Shown: positions 51,190 through 62,224, counted from the stretch's first letter. The stretch: 64,000 bases of DNA from Epiperipatus broadwayi (GCA_028023455.1 JAQFVV010012476.1:4669055-4733054), one strand, 5' to 3'. Notes: a model not told the origin generated them from the sequence alone. Translations and numbers: made by a program.

Positions 51190-51345
51190 ATGAATATAAA
51201 TAAAAACAATTCATTAATATTATACATGAATCAAATGTATATTAAATATAAAAAAGCAAATACCAACACTAATATAGATAAAAAGAATTCCTTAATATTA
51301 TACATGGATCAAGTATATATTAAATATAAAAAAACATAAAGCAAC
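51190..51345. repeat. ~84-bp direct duplication, diverged
   Basis: AATATTATACATGAATCAAATGTATATTAAATATAAAAAA-type words occur at 51214-51255 and again at 51293-51334, so the unit is repeated once with about 10-15% difference. Confidence 0.7.
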
Positions 51346-51359
51346 ACTAAAAAAGTCAA

Positions 51360-51720
51360 TTATTGTTTGGTGTTTGATACAAAGAAAGAAGGTGAAAAGA
51401 AATAAAAAATTGAATTTATTATTGCAATGTATGGTAATAAAAGATGATCAAAATAGATTGCAAGAAGAATAGAATCAATATAAAAACAAATGGTGATAAA
51501 GATTTCTTTGTCCAGACATTTAAGAAGAGATTAGATATTAAAGTAATGAAACATCTTTTATTAAAATAAGTTAAAAGATTGGCATTTGTACTGGGGAAGT
51601 CATTTGATGGTTGTAGATTGGAAGAGAATAAAAGAGGGAGTGAGAATTAGATAAATTTATATTGGGGAATGGTTTTGTATAGAATTTTTTTATATTATCT
51701 AAATAAATCCTGTTTAACAT
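51360..51720 (+). mobile_element. Possible LINE 3' remnant
   Basis: The LINE-C-like order of GATTGGAAGAGAATAAAAGAGG, TTGGGGAATGG and a following CATCA-rich tail suggests another decayed LINE 3' end, but no knuckle or RT motif survives. Confidence 0.3.
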
Positions 51721-51723
51721 CAT

Positions 51724-51900
51724 ATCACAATAACATTTCATATTACATCATCATCTTATGCCATGACATCACAATATCATTTCATATTGCATCATCATAT
51801 TATGTCATGACATCATAATATCATTATGACATCATAAGAAAACATTATTTTACATCACCATCTTTTGACATCATGTTAAAACATCATTTCACTTCACCTT
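51724..51900. repeat. CATCA-rich tandem repeat, ~53-bp period
   Basis: ATTTCATATTACATCATCATCTTATG(C/T)CATGACATCA recurs near 51738, 51780 and 51822 with decreasing identity. It may be an expanded LINE tail. Confidence 0.65.
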
Positions 51901-52052
51901 CTTATAAAGTCCCAGACAATCACTTTATCCTGGAAAGTTTAAGCAGTAAAAGAATATCAGATTCTGGAATGCAAAGTCCAAGATCAATTCCAGTTCTTGC
52001 ACTTCCTGTCTTCAAACCTTATACAAACTCAAGAAATAAAGCCATTTGACTA
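51900..52052 (+). repeat. R3 SINE monomer
   Basis: Plus-strand order: GTTTAAGCAGTAAAAGAATATCAGATTCTGG (A-box side, here split by a few changes), CCAAGATCAATTCCAG (B-box position), and the tail ACTCAAGAAATAAAGCC. Confidence 0.5.
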
Positions 52053-52059
52053 TTTTTTA

Positions 52060-52525
52060 TTTATAATGTCATGTGATGCATTGTGGCTTCTCCTTTTTCA
52101 GAGTCAGAAATCCCTGAGTCATTATATCCAGAAATACCTGTTAGTCACCTTACCTTACCTTTCCATTTCCCACCCTGTTTTTTCCATATTTTTCTCTATT
52201 CTGCTCCATTCCATTTCCACAACATAATCTTTGTCAACTCTATGGCCTTTATATCTAAATCCCCCATATCTTTTCCCAAACCCAGAATAAAAACTCAAGA
52301 ACCCACTTTCCATACATTCATTTTGTTTATATTTATTCTCCCACAGCATTATTATTAGTGCTCTTTCTGCTTGTAGGCATTTGCATTCGATTAACAGATG
52401 CCTAATATTTTCTATCCTTATATAACTTGCAGATTAAATTACTCACATTTTTTCCATTTATGCGTATATTCTCTATCCTGTTCAAGCCTTAAACAGTAAA
52501 CTACTTCCCTTGCTATTATCATAAA
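52060..52525 (-). mobile_element. LINE-C 3' end
   Basis: The minus frame 52349-52155 (64 aa) encodes NKYKQNECMESGFL and GFGKRYGGFRYKG, matching the NKYEK..DYTE..L and GLEKDKGDL region of the other copies. The knuckle is partly deleted at 52395-52440. It lies in the opposite orientation to 49836-50600, 1.5 kb away. Confidence 0.7.
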
Positions 52526-53000
52526 TTAACTATTTACATCTATATATATTTAATCTCTAATAAAACTCACCATATAAAAGCTCGCTCTCTCTCTCACGCG
52601 CGCGCTTTGCTGTCTTTTCTGTTAAAAAAAATTTCTAAGATCGTAAGCCTGGGTAATAAAAATCATAGCGGTAAAAATTTTGTTTTCATATGAGATGCTT
52701 TTATTATTATATTTGGATTACAGAGACATTGTAACAGTTTCAGAAGATACAAGATTTTACAAAGACGAATTTTAATATGATGAAGAATGTATACAATAGA
52801 CAAAAAGTATAAAGAGATTCACAAGTTGGTTTATTAATACTTTTTTGTAGAAATCTTTAAAATTAGTAAACAAAGAAGACAAATTACTTTCCCCCAAGCT
52901 ACGAATTAAAATCACTTTAAATTTTGAACAAAAGATCAAGAATAGAATGAATCGACCTATTCTTGGAGCTCTTCTGTTTATAAGCAGACCACTGTTACTG
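52526..53000. other. Unassigned
   Basis: A CT/GC repeat (CTCTCTCTCTCACGCGCGCG) at 52588-52606. No other feature. Confidence 0.5.
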
Positions 53001-53137
53001 CTCTTGGTAATTGTCAAGCGTTGTTAGCTGAGAGATCAGCGCAGCGTCTTGCAAGCAAGCAGTTGGTTGCAGACGTTGTTGCGGGTCCCTCCTTGCCGAT
53101 GCTATGACATATGAAAAAAAAAACACTCTAGGTAATT
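53001..53137 (+). mobile_element. SINE-2, second copy, with target duplication
   Basis: Body 53013-53125, GC-rich, sharing AGCGTTG at the 5' side and CCGATGCTATGACATATG plus poly-A at the 3' end with the copy at 13908. A middle section TTGCAAGCAAGCAGTTGGTT looks like a tRNA anticodon/variable region. Flanking CTCTTGGTAATT (53001-53012) and CTCTAGGTAATT (53126-53137) differ at one base. Confidence 0.8.
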
Positions 53138-54084
53138 AAGTGCCATATTCCATCTAGCTGATAAAATAATTTCACTCTGAATAATGAACAATGTTGACAG
53201 TAGTATAACTTATAAACATCAGAGCCTCAAGAAAAAAAAATTACAAGAATAGGTAGATTTATTCTACTCTTCAACATTTAGAGTGCTTTTAATTTATATC
53301 CTAAAGGAGGCTGATTTATTGCCTTTGTTATGTTTAATTTAAAGTTTAAATATTAGTAAGTAAATTAATAACTATTTTTAAATGGAAGTTAAAAGTTCAT
53401 GAAGACAACCTAATTTGCACAGCCGAATTTCACTAATGGGCTTACTACTGAAAGAGGTAATGTACTCTTACGGCTTTAAGATTATTACAATTGAGTTTCT
53501 AAATTAGTATCCCAATAGCTGCAAAAAGAGTTTGAATTGGGGAATATTGATAAGATTCCTTCTTGGATTGTTAAAACTATAAAAACATTAGTTGAAAATA
53601 TAGATTCACACTTTTAAATGTAAAAGAAATGGTGGTTTGGTTGACTTTTCAGGCTTTATGAACAATAAACAACAATAGAGCTTATTTATAGTAGATATAT
53701 TGATTTAAACTAATCAAGATATATCTGCAGTATTTAAAAATGAATTTTATAAAATGGAAATATTTTTGGTATTGAACTATCGATTAATGTTGCTGTTTGC
53801 AACTGTACATTTGTTAACATAGATGCTAGTTTCTGAAACCAGTCTTAATGTTAAATATACCTTTTAATTTATATGACATTTGGAAGATGATTTTGGGTAC
53901 CACCGAATATGAAGAATACAATACTTAAGAAACTGAGAGATAAGTCACATTTCGAGCACTATGTTAAATAAAAAGATAGTTGATCCCAAACATGACCTTT
54001 AGCCTACAGATTGAGTCCAATTCACATAATGAATGTATGCAGTCCTTAATTAAAAACAAACTCCTCTGCATAATTTAGCACAGT
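53138..54084. other. AT-rich region, no gene seen
   Basis: No feature recognised. Confidence 0.5.
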
Positions 54085-54175
54085 TCCATGAATCACAGCT
54101 CAACTCTCTCACTTCCAGTGTTCAAACTCCTTAGAAAATCCCAGTCAACAAACCATTCGATTATTTTATTATAAA
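54085..54175 (+). repeat. R3 SINE fragment
   Basis: CACAGCTCAACTCTCTCACTTCC and CAACAAACCATTCGATTATTTTAT match the B-box side and tail of R3. Confidence 0.45.
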
Positions 54176-54340
54176 TTCATTCTCATCAGTTTCAATCATA
54201 ATGAATCTTCTTCAGGATAGAGAGATCTTTCCATGTTTAATCCAGTTTCTTCTCTCTATAACCTCTCTTCCTTATCTCCCACAATTAATTTTCTTATTTT
54301 ATCCATTCATCTAGTATGTTGTTTATTAATGTGTATAAAA
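54176..54340 (-). mobile_element. LINE-A 3' end fragment
   Basis: CATGTTTAATCCAGTTTCTT and TTATTTTATCCATTCATCTA are complements of the last coding segment of the LINE-A tail, also seen in this orientation at 7320-7400 and 56010-56080. Confidence 0.55.
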
Positions 54341-54439
54341 TGAAAGATTTTTAAAATATGTGTTTGGTCAATTGTCATCTATAGATCGAAACAAACCTGA
54401 AACCTTAGCAGAAGAGAACTTCAAATGTTTCAGAACATG

Positions 54440-54784
54440 TAACAAAATATGAAGAGATGTATGTTGGGACTAACAAGAATGGATAGGAAGTGAAATATGT
54501 GGGTGAGAGGTCAAACTGTTATCACTGACGCCATTGAAAAAATAAGAGAGTAGAAAAACAAGAATCGGAATAGGCATATTTCTATAAGATATGATAACAG
54601 ATGAATAGGTTGAAATTTTAAATTTGATTCCAAAAGATTGTAAAAGACCCAGAAAAAGACCAGATATGAGATGGATAGATGAAATAATTAAATGTGCTGG
54701 TTTGTTGTGGAGAAAAAAGGAATAGGAATCTGAGAAACTGGATAAAAGTTGACAAGATCTGGCAATGCATTTAAAATGATAATC
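54440..54784 (+). pseudogene. LINE-A (RTE-like) 3' end
   Basis: Plus frame pieces: RCMLGLTRMDRK (54453-54490), then the Asp-rich ITDAIEKI block (54519-54543), NWRHISIRYDNR-like, LIPKDCKRPRKRPDMRWIDEII (54631-54696) and CAGLLWRK (54701-54724). Stops and a frameshift. It lies just after a fragment of the same family in the opposite orientation. Confidence 0.65.
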
Positions 54785-55124
54785 TTTTTGAAAATATTTT
54801 AAACATTCCACATTTAATTATTTTTAAGAATTTTTTTTTCTAACATACGTATTCATTATTGATATTTCAGGTAAATTCCAGAAGTTAATAATTATTTGAT
54901 TTTTTTTTTTTTTGCTATTGTTCTAACGTAAGCACTGTTCTCAAGAGTTCATTTTGTTTCAATTATCCTTCTATTGAGTTTTCTTATTGTCTTTTAAGCA
55001 AACCAACTATTCAGTCAGTACACGTTTTACGGGATGACAAGCAATGCTTTATCTATTGTTCTTTGTACCTCTTTTTCTTTAAGAGAGTTTGTCAAGTTTA
55101 TGTCCTAGGTGGATCAATGGGGTA
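54785..55124. other. Unassigned spacer
   Basis: No feature recognised. Confidence 0.5.
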
Positions 55125-55225
55125 GTAAAATCGCAAATTAAGAGCTCCTGGTCTATGGACCGGAGCTCCTGATGCCACTTCCGGTACTCGAATTTCAGAT
55201 GAACTGCTGAGCAATAAAACATTCG
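55125..55225 (+). repeat. R3 SINE monomer
   Basis: ATCAATGGGGTAGTAAAATCG (A-box side), GGTCTATGGACCGGAGCTCC, then GAACTGCTGAGCAATAAAAC, the complement of the tail word of the array. Confidence 0.55.
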
Positions 55226-55964
55226 AATATTCATTGAAGTTTATAATGTAGCTCTAAATACTAAGATGCTTGAAATTAAGAATTAGTGGTAAGCAACGAT
55301 CAACTATCACTGACATCGATCGTTTATTCGTTTAGCCCTAGTTCCTCAGTAGGCCTTCTGGCCTTGAAATCAATAAACACGTTACACTTTTAATATATAA
55401 TACAGTCAAAACAATTATTTTAAGATTATTAGAATAGGGCGTTAAAAATCAAACGAACACTGTTTTTTTCTTTCAAAAGTAAAAAAAAAATGACATCGAA
55501 ATCTCGAAGTAACAAAATCGTTTTTATCAAGGCTGATGAAAGGTACAAATCGGAAATATCAACAACTTCCTGTTTGTTTTGTAATTAGAATTGCAAGAAA
55601 AAAAAAGATATTTGTTTTAAAACTGATGTTTTAACTGAAAGATAGATCACTATTTGATATTACCGATTTTTTTTCACTCTTTTCTTCTTTTTTATCTGTT
55701 TAAAAAAAAGAAAAGAAAACGAGAGGGCACAGAAAAGAAAATAACATTGTCATGGGTGAATCGGAGATAGCTATCAGGAAGGAAAAGTTTAAATTTGACT
55801 GCAATGTTGTCATCTTTAGATAAGAAAAAATCAAAGGGGGAGGGGGCATGAGTTTTAGAAAAAAAAATAAGAAAGTCGCTTATACTAGTAAAAACAACAA
55901 ATTACATAAATACGTAGTATCTTAGACATAATAAAAATTTGTTATATGTGTGACTATAATCATT
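55226..55964. other. AT-rich region, no gene seen
   Basis: A purine-rich strip at 55700-55860 (AAAGAAAAGAAAACGAGAGG). Nothing recognised. Confidence 0.5.
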
Positions 55965-56671
55965 ATCAGTTCAACCCTTTTCGTCCACTGCAGTATAAAG
56001 GTCTCCCCAAGTTTAATCCAGTTTCTCTGAGCCATACCCTCTCTTCTCCACACATCTTTCTTATTTCCTTAACCCATCTCAAATGTAGTCTTTTTCTTGG
56101 TCTTTTACATCCAATTTAAAAACTTTAAGTGTGTATCTGTTATCATATCTTCAAGCAATATGTTCAGACCAGCTCTATTTTTATTTGTTCAATACTTTGA
56201 ATGAGATTAATATCTCTCTTTAAGCTCTCATCCATATTTTTTTTCTTATTATTCCTATCATACATCTCTCCAAACTTCATCGAGTGGTTTAAGTCTCTGC
56301 ATTGCTCGTCAGCTAAATGTCCAAATCTTACAACCATAACTAAGAACTAGTACAACAGAAAAACATAAAAGGTTATATATTTTTTTTCATTTGTATTATA
56401 CATTTATTTCTACATATGTAAACAAAATAATAAAAAGTTCATTAAAAAATATATAATATTAAATCATCCATGCACTTTACTACTGTTACACGTTTTATTT
56501 ACCACCCTCTCAATGTTTCTTCTTCCTTCTTATCCAAGCTCTATTTCCAGAATTCCTTTATCTTCTTCAAAAAGTATAATAACTAATCTTTCTTACTGCA
56601 TTGCCAAAGGTATATCATATAATACTAAATCATCCGTTCACTTAAAAAATAGTAACTGTTTCGTTGAACAA
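55965..56671 (-). pseudogene. LINE-A (RTE-like) 3' part
   Basis: The minus strand from about 56350 to 55965 reads as the LINE-A tail: complements of TTATGGTTGTAAGATTTGG, CTCCATA-like and GGATGTAAAAGACCAAGAAA (56088-56110, the KRPRKR region). Upstream 56671-56350 is probably the same element but too diverged for a motif. Dead. Confidence 0.6.
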
Positions 56672-56877
56672 TTATAGTGCTTTAATATAATTATATACAC
56701 AACTTTTCACTTCTTTTTCTTTTTAAATTATAGCTCCATGATAATAAATATATAAATTCAACATTCCTTTTCTTTTTAAAGCTTGTTTTATTCCAAACTA
56801 TAATTTTCTTTTTCCTTCCATACAACATAATGCAGATATCATACATTTTTACGCACATAGTACCTTCCGCGACCATG

Positions 56878-57468
56878 TTCAATTCAAAAATAACCTATTG
56901 GGAAGCCTTCAACCTATCCAACTCAAATACCCAGAAGGCACACACTTACCTCCCCATCAACATAAACAAACTGCGCAAACTAGCCCGTAGATTGAAACTA
57001 GCACCTAAACACACAGACTTTCTTCTCAAAATTAACTTTGGTAGCCTCTCCACTGCTATATTTCTTAATAGAAGAGGCTTCCGCATAGATCCCATATGTT
57101 GTCTCTGTCTTTCCAGCCCAGAAGATATGGACCATATCCTTCGCCTTTGTCCGGTCTGGCAGGGACTAAGACAAAACTTCCAGAAACACATTGATAATAA
57201 TGGTCCAGATCTAACATCTCTTGAAAAGGTTTTAAATAGAGGCATTTTTGCTGAAATCAGGCTCGCCACCTACATAAACTTTGCCATCTGGTCAACCAGA
57301 TGCAAGGTGATTTTTCAAAAATTACCGCTTAACGAAATCAATAACTGCTTTCTCAGCATAATTAAAAATACCCAAGAAACAGACAAGAGAGAGGCCGATC
57401 CATACCTGGCCATATTAACATGGGAATTCACAACTGGTCTAAACAGCACCTCTCCAACCAACCCCTAA
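56878..57468 (+). CDS. LINE ORF2 C-terminal fragment with CCHC knuckle
   Basis: A 212-aa open frame starts formally at 56830; the first 16 codons or so belong to the adjoining repeat, so the homologous part begins near 56878. It is rich in basic residues early (KLRKLARRLK), has INFGSLSTAIFLNRRG, and carries a zinc knuckle C90-x2-C93-x8-H102-x4-C107, followed by WQGLRQNF and FAIWSTRCKVIFQ, and a natural TAA stop. This is the region after the RT in APE-type LINEs; it probably binds RNA. RT and endonuclease are missing (5' truncation). It is the longest coding frame free of stops in this half of the window and GC-richer than its neighbours. It continues into a 3' UTR to about 57745. Confidence 0.7.
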   Translation, partial: FNSKITYWEAFNLSNSNTQKAHTYLPININKLRKLARRLKLAPKHTDFLLKINFGSLSTAIFLNRRGFRIDPICCLCLSSPEDMDHILRLCPVWQGLRQNFQKHIDNNGPDLTSLEKVLNRGIFAEIRLATYINFAIWSTRCKVIFQKLPLNEINNCFLSIIKNTQETDKREADPYLAILTWEFTTGLNSTSPTNP

Positions 57469-57780
57469 ATAATTTATATGAAAATATTTATTATGATTTA
57501 ATATCTTATTATGATTTAATAAAACCCTCCAACCATAACTTGCCAAAACAGGGTTTACTAACAAAGGTATTTCATTATAGACTAGATGATTAATATTCAC
57601 CTTGCATCCACAGGTTATATTCTACTGACTTTTGAATCATTTCTTCTTTGTATATACCACCCTGTAACCTCGTCTAGATATTTCTTGTTATTTTTTTGTT
57701 TTTATTTTTTTTTTGTAATCACTTATAGGTCGAATAAAATTATCTTGAAAGAGAAAAATAATAATAATAATAATTATAAA

Positions 57781-58372
57781 ATAAATAAAAATAAAAAACA
57801 AAAATAATAACACAAATAAATAAAATATTAATACATTCCAAATATATAATATTCAGATAAAACCATAATATTATTATAATCTACAAATACAATTATTTAC
57901 CTTCTTCCCTATCTTTAATTATTTCTTTTAAATTACCTTTATAAATTAATACTCTTCTTATATAAATTTATTATCTATTCTCTAAATCTTTACCCATTAA
58001 CATTCTTTTTATAACCCTCCCCCCTTTTTTTTATTTTATATATTATTCCTATATTATCTTATTTTTTATCTCTATTTATTAACATTCTATTTAATACTGG
58101 AATAATATAGGAATAATATATAAAAATAAAAAAAAGGGGGAGGGTTATAAAAAGAATGTTAATGGGTAAAGATTTAGAGAATAGATAATAAATTTATATA
58201 AGAAGAGTATTAATTTATAAAGGTAATTTAAAAGAAATAATTAAAGATAGGGAAGGAAGTAAATAATTGTATTTGTAGATTATAATAATATTATGGTTTT
58301 ATTTGAATATTATATATTTGGAATGTATTAATATTTTATTTATTTGTGTTATTATTTTTATTTTTTATTTTT
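57781..58372. repeat. Near-perfect palindrome, ~590 bp
   Basis: Left arm 57781-58054 and right arm 58094-58372 differ at only a handful of positions (for example TTACCCATTAACATTC against its complement; a poly-C/poly-G block CCCTCCCCCC against GGGGGAGGG). The spacer of about 40 bp is AT-rich. A transcript would form a very stable hairpin. Confidence 0.85.
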
Positions 58373-58520
58373 ATTATTATTTTTAAGGAAACTTGATAAT
58401 GACTACAGAATGTAGTTGAAACGTTGTATGGAAGGAGAAAGAAAATTATAGTTTGGAATAAAACAAGTTTTAAAAAGAAAAGGAATGTTGAATTTATATA
58501 TTTATAGTGCTTTAATATAA

Positions 58521-58563
58521 GCAACACTGATGTGAAAAAAAAAACTTTTTACAGCAGTGTTGC
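58521..58563. repeat. Short hairpin
   Basis: GCAACACTGATGTG and ACAGCAGTGTTGC flank an A/T loop. It sits at the edge of the following LINE-A copy. Confidence 0.5.
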
Positions 58564-59406
58564 AACAAGTATTTTGTGGATTAAAATGGGAAACTAAAGG
58601 AGTAAAAGTAAATGAAGATTATTTAAGTCATTTAGATTTTGCAGATGATGTAGTTGTTTTTTTGCAAATAATGCTTCAGAGCTGCAGGAATTGTTGCAGG
58701 AGTTATCAGATGAAAGTAGGAAAGTAGGACTAAAGATAAATGTTAAAAAGACTAAAGTAATGTTTAATCGATTTGCTCAAAATATGAAAATAAAGATTGA
58801 TTATGATGAATTAGAAGAACTTAACAGTTACAAATACCTTGGTCAGATTATTAATACATATGGAAACATAATGGATGAAATTAATCATAGAATTAAACTT
58901 CGTTGGAGTGCTTTTGGTAGAAATAACTTGATACTAAAAGAAAATATGCCTATGTGTTTGAAAAGGAAGGTTTTTAACAAATGTGTTTTACCAGTTTTTA
59001 CTTATGGATCTGAGACTTGGACACTTAATAGAAGAGCAACCCAGAGACTCTAGACCACTCAAAGAAGTATGGGGGGATGCATGTTGGGACTAACAAGAAG
59101 AGATCGAAAATGAAACGTATGGGTAAGAGAACAAACAGGTGTTACTGACCTCATTGAAAAAATTAAAAGATTGAAGTGGAGTTGGGCTGGACATATTGCT
59201 ATAAGAGATAATAATAGATGGATAATTGAAATCTTAAACTGGATTCCAAGAGATTGTAAAAGACCCAGAAAGAGACCTCATGTGAGATGGATGGATGGAA
59301 TAAGAAAGTGTGCAGGGGTGATGTGGAGAAGAGAAGCTAAAGATCAGAGAAGATGGATTAAACTTGGAGAGACCTTCATTTTGCAGTGGATTGGTAATGG
59401 TTGATG
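58560..59406 (+). pseudogene. LINE-A (RTE-like) RT and C-terminal domain, best copy
   Basis: Starts within the RT: GLKWETKGVKVNEDYLSHLDFADDVVVF with the catalytic FADD at 58638-58649 intact. A frameshift in a T run (about 58656) leads into the open frame 58691-59053 (ELSDESRKVGLKINVKKTK, YLGQIIN, LPVFTYGSETW). After a stop, LTRRDRK and a second open frame 59171-59404 carry WAGHIA, NWIPRDCKRPRKRPHVRWM and LGETFILQWI. These match the APE endonuclease-RT proteins often annotated in invertebrates. The 5' half is absent, replaced by the composite element just upstream. Two breaks only, so the youngest of the family here. Confidence 0.82.
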
Positions 59407-60169
59407 TTGATGATGATGAATGTAAGCAAACTCTGCCTCACTGCTTAAATATAATGAGATACATGAAAACTGGTTTTTAATTTTCATTTTATTTTATTTA
59501 TTATAAAATCATGACTGTAGTTTCAGAGATGATACTTCAGAAATAAAAGAGTAAAAGGTATGAAGTATATAATTCTAATACTATAAAAAAGATCTCCGTG
59601 TATACCATCTATTAGGAATGTCAAGAATGATGAATGGAATGACCTAAAGGGTATTATTTAAATAAGAAAAGGAGGTGGGAAAAAACGACCTAAAGCAAGG
59701 GTTTTTAAACTTTTTTGTTACCTGGATTCCTTTTTTAGTCAAATAAAAATTACCAGAAAGTGGTAACATTTAGTTTTATCTCTGGTCCAACCCAATTAAT
59801 TTCAAATTATAGATGAGCATGATTTTTTAAGTTGGCAGCAATCATGGCATAAATGAATAAAATGGTAGTTTTAACCTAGTGGTCAGAGAAAATAAAGATA
59901 ATAGTTTTATCATGTTCATGGATTCCTGACATTTTCCCATAAATTCTCTGGTTAATGCCTAATCAAGGACTTGGCTAATGGTTAATCTAAGACTTCTATA
60001 AGAAGTAGATTACATCTATGTTGACCACATTTTTTTATAAAAAGAAAAGTAATTGCAGATGGAGCAAATCGATTTATTTTAATTAGAATATCCAAATATT
60101 TGAATTCTAAATACCAATGCTTGAATGCCAGTGTAATGTAATTATTAGTAAGAGATATTTAAATATATG
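59407..60169. other. Unassigned
   Basis: No feature recognised apart from a GATGATGATG word at the LINE tail (59407-59420). Confidence 0.5.
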
Positions 60170-60475
60170 TATAATATCTACACCAAATTTAATATAATTA
60201 TGAGGGACTTGAATTCAGTCTTTCAAGCTCTCTACATCTACCCAATCTATTTTATATACACATGACCACATACATATAAAAAATGTAAATGATCTCCAAT
60301 ATAGATATTTTATGCTGAACAGCCCACTTATCAGATGGTCCAGATCACTATCACCCACACATATATACAGTCAGTGCTCAGTTTATATTAAGATAGAAAA
60401 TCATCAAACTTAATGGACAAACATCAATCTTCTCCACTCTCCAACTTTTCAACCATCCAATTGATAGAATTGGTG
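60170..60475 (-). repeat. R2 repeat
   Basis: GAGGGACTTGAATTCAGTCTTT (complement of the B-box end), ATACACATGACCACATACAT, AGTGCTCAGTTTATATTAAG and ATCTTCTCCACTCTCCAACT in family order. Confidence 0.7.
60289..60349 (-). ncRNA. Degenerate hammerhead motif (HHR-5)
   Basis: Box 1 is CTGATAA (G8 lost) and GAAA is AAAA, so it is inactive. Helix I is intact, including the distal UGAUC/GAUCA pairing and CCA/UGG, which helps define the ancestral structure. Confidence 0.5.
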
Positions 60476-60724
60476 AAGATATGTCTTTAAATTCTGGAAT
60501 GTTAGCCATGTCATAGGATTCCGTTATTTGATTTAATTAAAAAATAATCAATGCTTTTATTCATATAAACACAATAAAACATAATTTTTTTAGATTCCAT
60601 ATTATTTTGGTATTATGTGACCAAAAATAAAGGCATGGTGTAAAAATACATACCAAGAATGGTATGAAAAGAAGCATAGAGTCATTTAAATAAACTTGGA
60701 AATGGATTGCAATCTTCTCATTTG

Positions 60725-61190
60725 GTATATCATGATTTTAAGGCTTAGTCATTTAACAGAGAAGCAACATAGAGACATCAATGCATTTTGGAAGTAACAA
60801 GAAAGAATCAAATGGAAAATATTTAGAAGAAAGAACAGCAATTATCATTAACTTCATTGAATTTAATGAAATATGGAGAGATGACTGAATGTTAGGAAGA
60901 ACAACAAGAGATCTACTACAAAGCAGTTGCTGAATGAAATGCAAATATATCACTGTCTTCACAAAGAATTAAAAGACTGAACTGGAGATAGGCTGAAACA
61001 TAATACTAAAAAAGATGATAATAATTGAACAGTATTAAATTGGATATCAAAAGATTATAATAAAAGAGATTACATGTAAGATAAGTGGATGAAATTAGGA
61101 AGTCTGTTGGATGATGTAGGTAAAAGAAGCTGTAGATAAGAGAAATTGAATTACACTTAGAGAGATCCTCAGCTAGTTGAAAATGCTAAT
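60725..61190 (+). pseudogene. LINE-A (RTE-like) 3' end, very decayed
   Basis: Recognisable pieces: AATGTTAGGAAGAACAACAAG AGATC (60889-60912), AATTAAAAGACTGAACTGGAG (60966-60986), CAAAAGATTATAATAAAAG (61048-61066). A partial internal repeat is possible because the SNKKESNGK-like block at 60795-60830 resembles the one at 60895. Confidence 0.55.
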
Positions 61191-61539
61191 GCTGATGATT
61201 CTCCTTCATATAATCTTAAGACAAGATTCTTCAGCTGCTCATTCTCTGCAGTGGTAATTCAAACAACTATCCAATACCTTGTTTTATTACAAACACCATT
61301 TATAATTCTTCCACCCAAATATCTACAATATCTGAAAACCAATAGGAAAATATTATAAAAATAAGCAGTGTTTCAGATATTTGTAGTTAAGTTTCCAATC
61401 ATAGCAGAGGTAGTTTTGATAAGCATTAAAGGTTATAAGCTACTCACTAAAGATATCAAATTTTTGCAAATTTATTTACTTTTCTGTAAACATTATTTGA
61501 TACTACACAAATATAATCAAATGGTTTATTCCTTGTTCA
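61191..61539. other. Unassigned spacer
   Basis: No motif recognised; an 82-codon frame starting at 61368 is of chance type. Confidence 0.45.
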
Positions 61540-62195
61540 AGCAACAGACATTGCAGCTGGAATCACAATCTATAAATTTTAAGTTCCACTACTGCACCAA
61601 ATCTTCTGCAAGGTGAAATAATTGACCTGTTTAATGCTTGGAGTTCATAAGAATTTGGAGTACTAGAAATAATCAAATAGAGCAGTGATCCATTGACCAT
61701 GCTCTCCAATTTTTATGATTGTACTACTATATAAAACAATGCAAAATAAATAACCCTGCAGTTTGTTATACTAGAGTTTGTAAAAGTTTACACAGTGGAG
61801 GTCAGAACTAGAGTACCACAGTCATTGGGAATTGAATGTGATAATGTGAAGCCACAATTTATTCATGGGCAAGATCCAGATTCACCACTTGCCCACTGCA
61901 CCAAACCATATAGTGAAAATAATCAAATTGTTTATTGTTCATGAGTTCATAAAAAATTCAATATTGAAAATAAGACCCAGAGAAGTGATCAATGGATCTT
62001 CATCTCCATACTTCAAGAGTTCACAAAAAATTCAATATTGGAAATAAGACCTGGAGTAGTGATCCATAGAGCTACAGAGACTTTATAGTCCAACATTATG
62101 TTCATCTACATAGGACAAATAATCATGTAGTTTAAAGATTAGACTTTGTAAAAAGTTTGAGCATTGGAAATGGAAAAATAAGGGAGTTCCTCCCT
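61540..62195 (-). repeat. Second R3 SINE tandem array, ~5 monomers
   Basis: Monomer words recur at 61640 (GGAGTTCATAAGAATTTGGA), 61770, 61925-61960 (TTTATTGTTCATGAGTTC), 62019 and 62130. CCACTGCACCAAACCATATA at 61894-61913 is the complement of the A-box region. TTCAAGAGTTCACAAAAAATTCAATATTGGAAAT at 62012-62045 repeats 61944-61972. Confidence 0.6.
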
Positions 62196-62224
62196 TTCTA
62201 AATATGCAAAAATTAAAATATAAC

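Larger units (their letters stand above)
56672..58520. mobile_element. Composite inverted-arm element with 19-bp direct flanks
   Basis: TTATAGTGCTTTAATATAA occurs at 56672-56690 and 58502-58520, bracketing 1.81 kb. Inside, the outer arms (56749-56827 and 58418-58501) are inverted, and so are the inner arms (about 57781-58054 and 58094-58372, near-perfect). The left arm is split by a LINE 3' end (56828-57770). The right arm holds an uninterrupted junction with ACTTGATAATGACTACAGAA and GTAGTTGAAACG. Confidence 0.75.

Noticed and set aside
56946-57269. 107-aa minus frame opposite the LINE ORF
   Set aside because: Shadow of the plus-strand ORF with the CCHC knuckle; no motif of its own.
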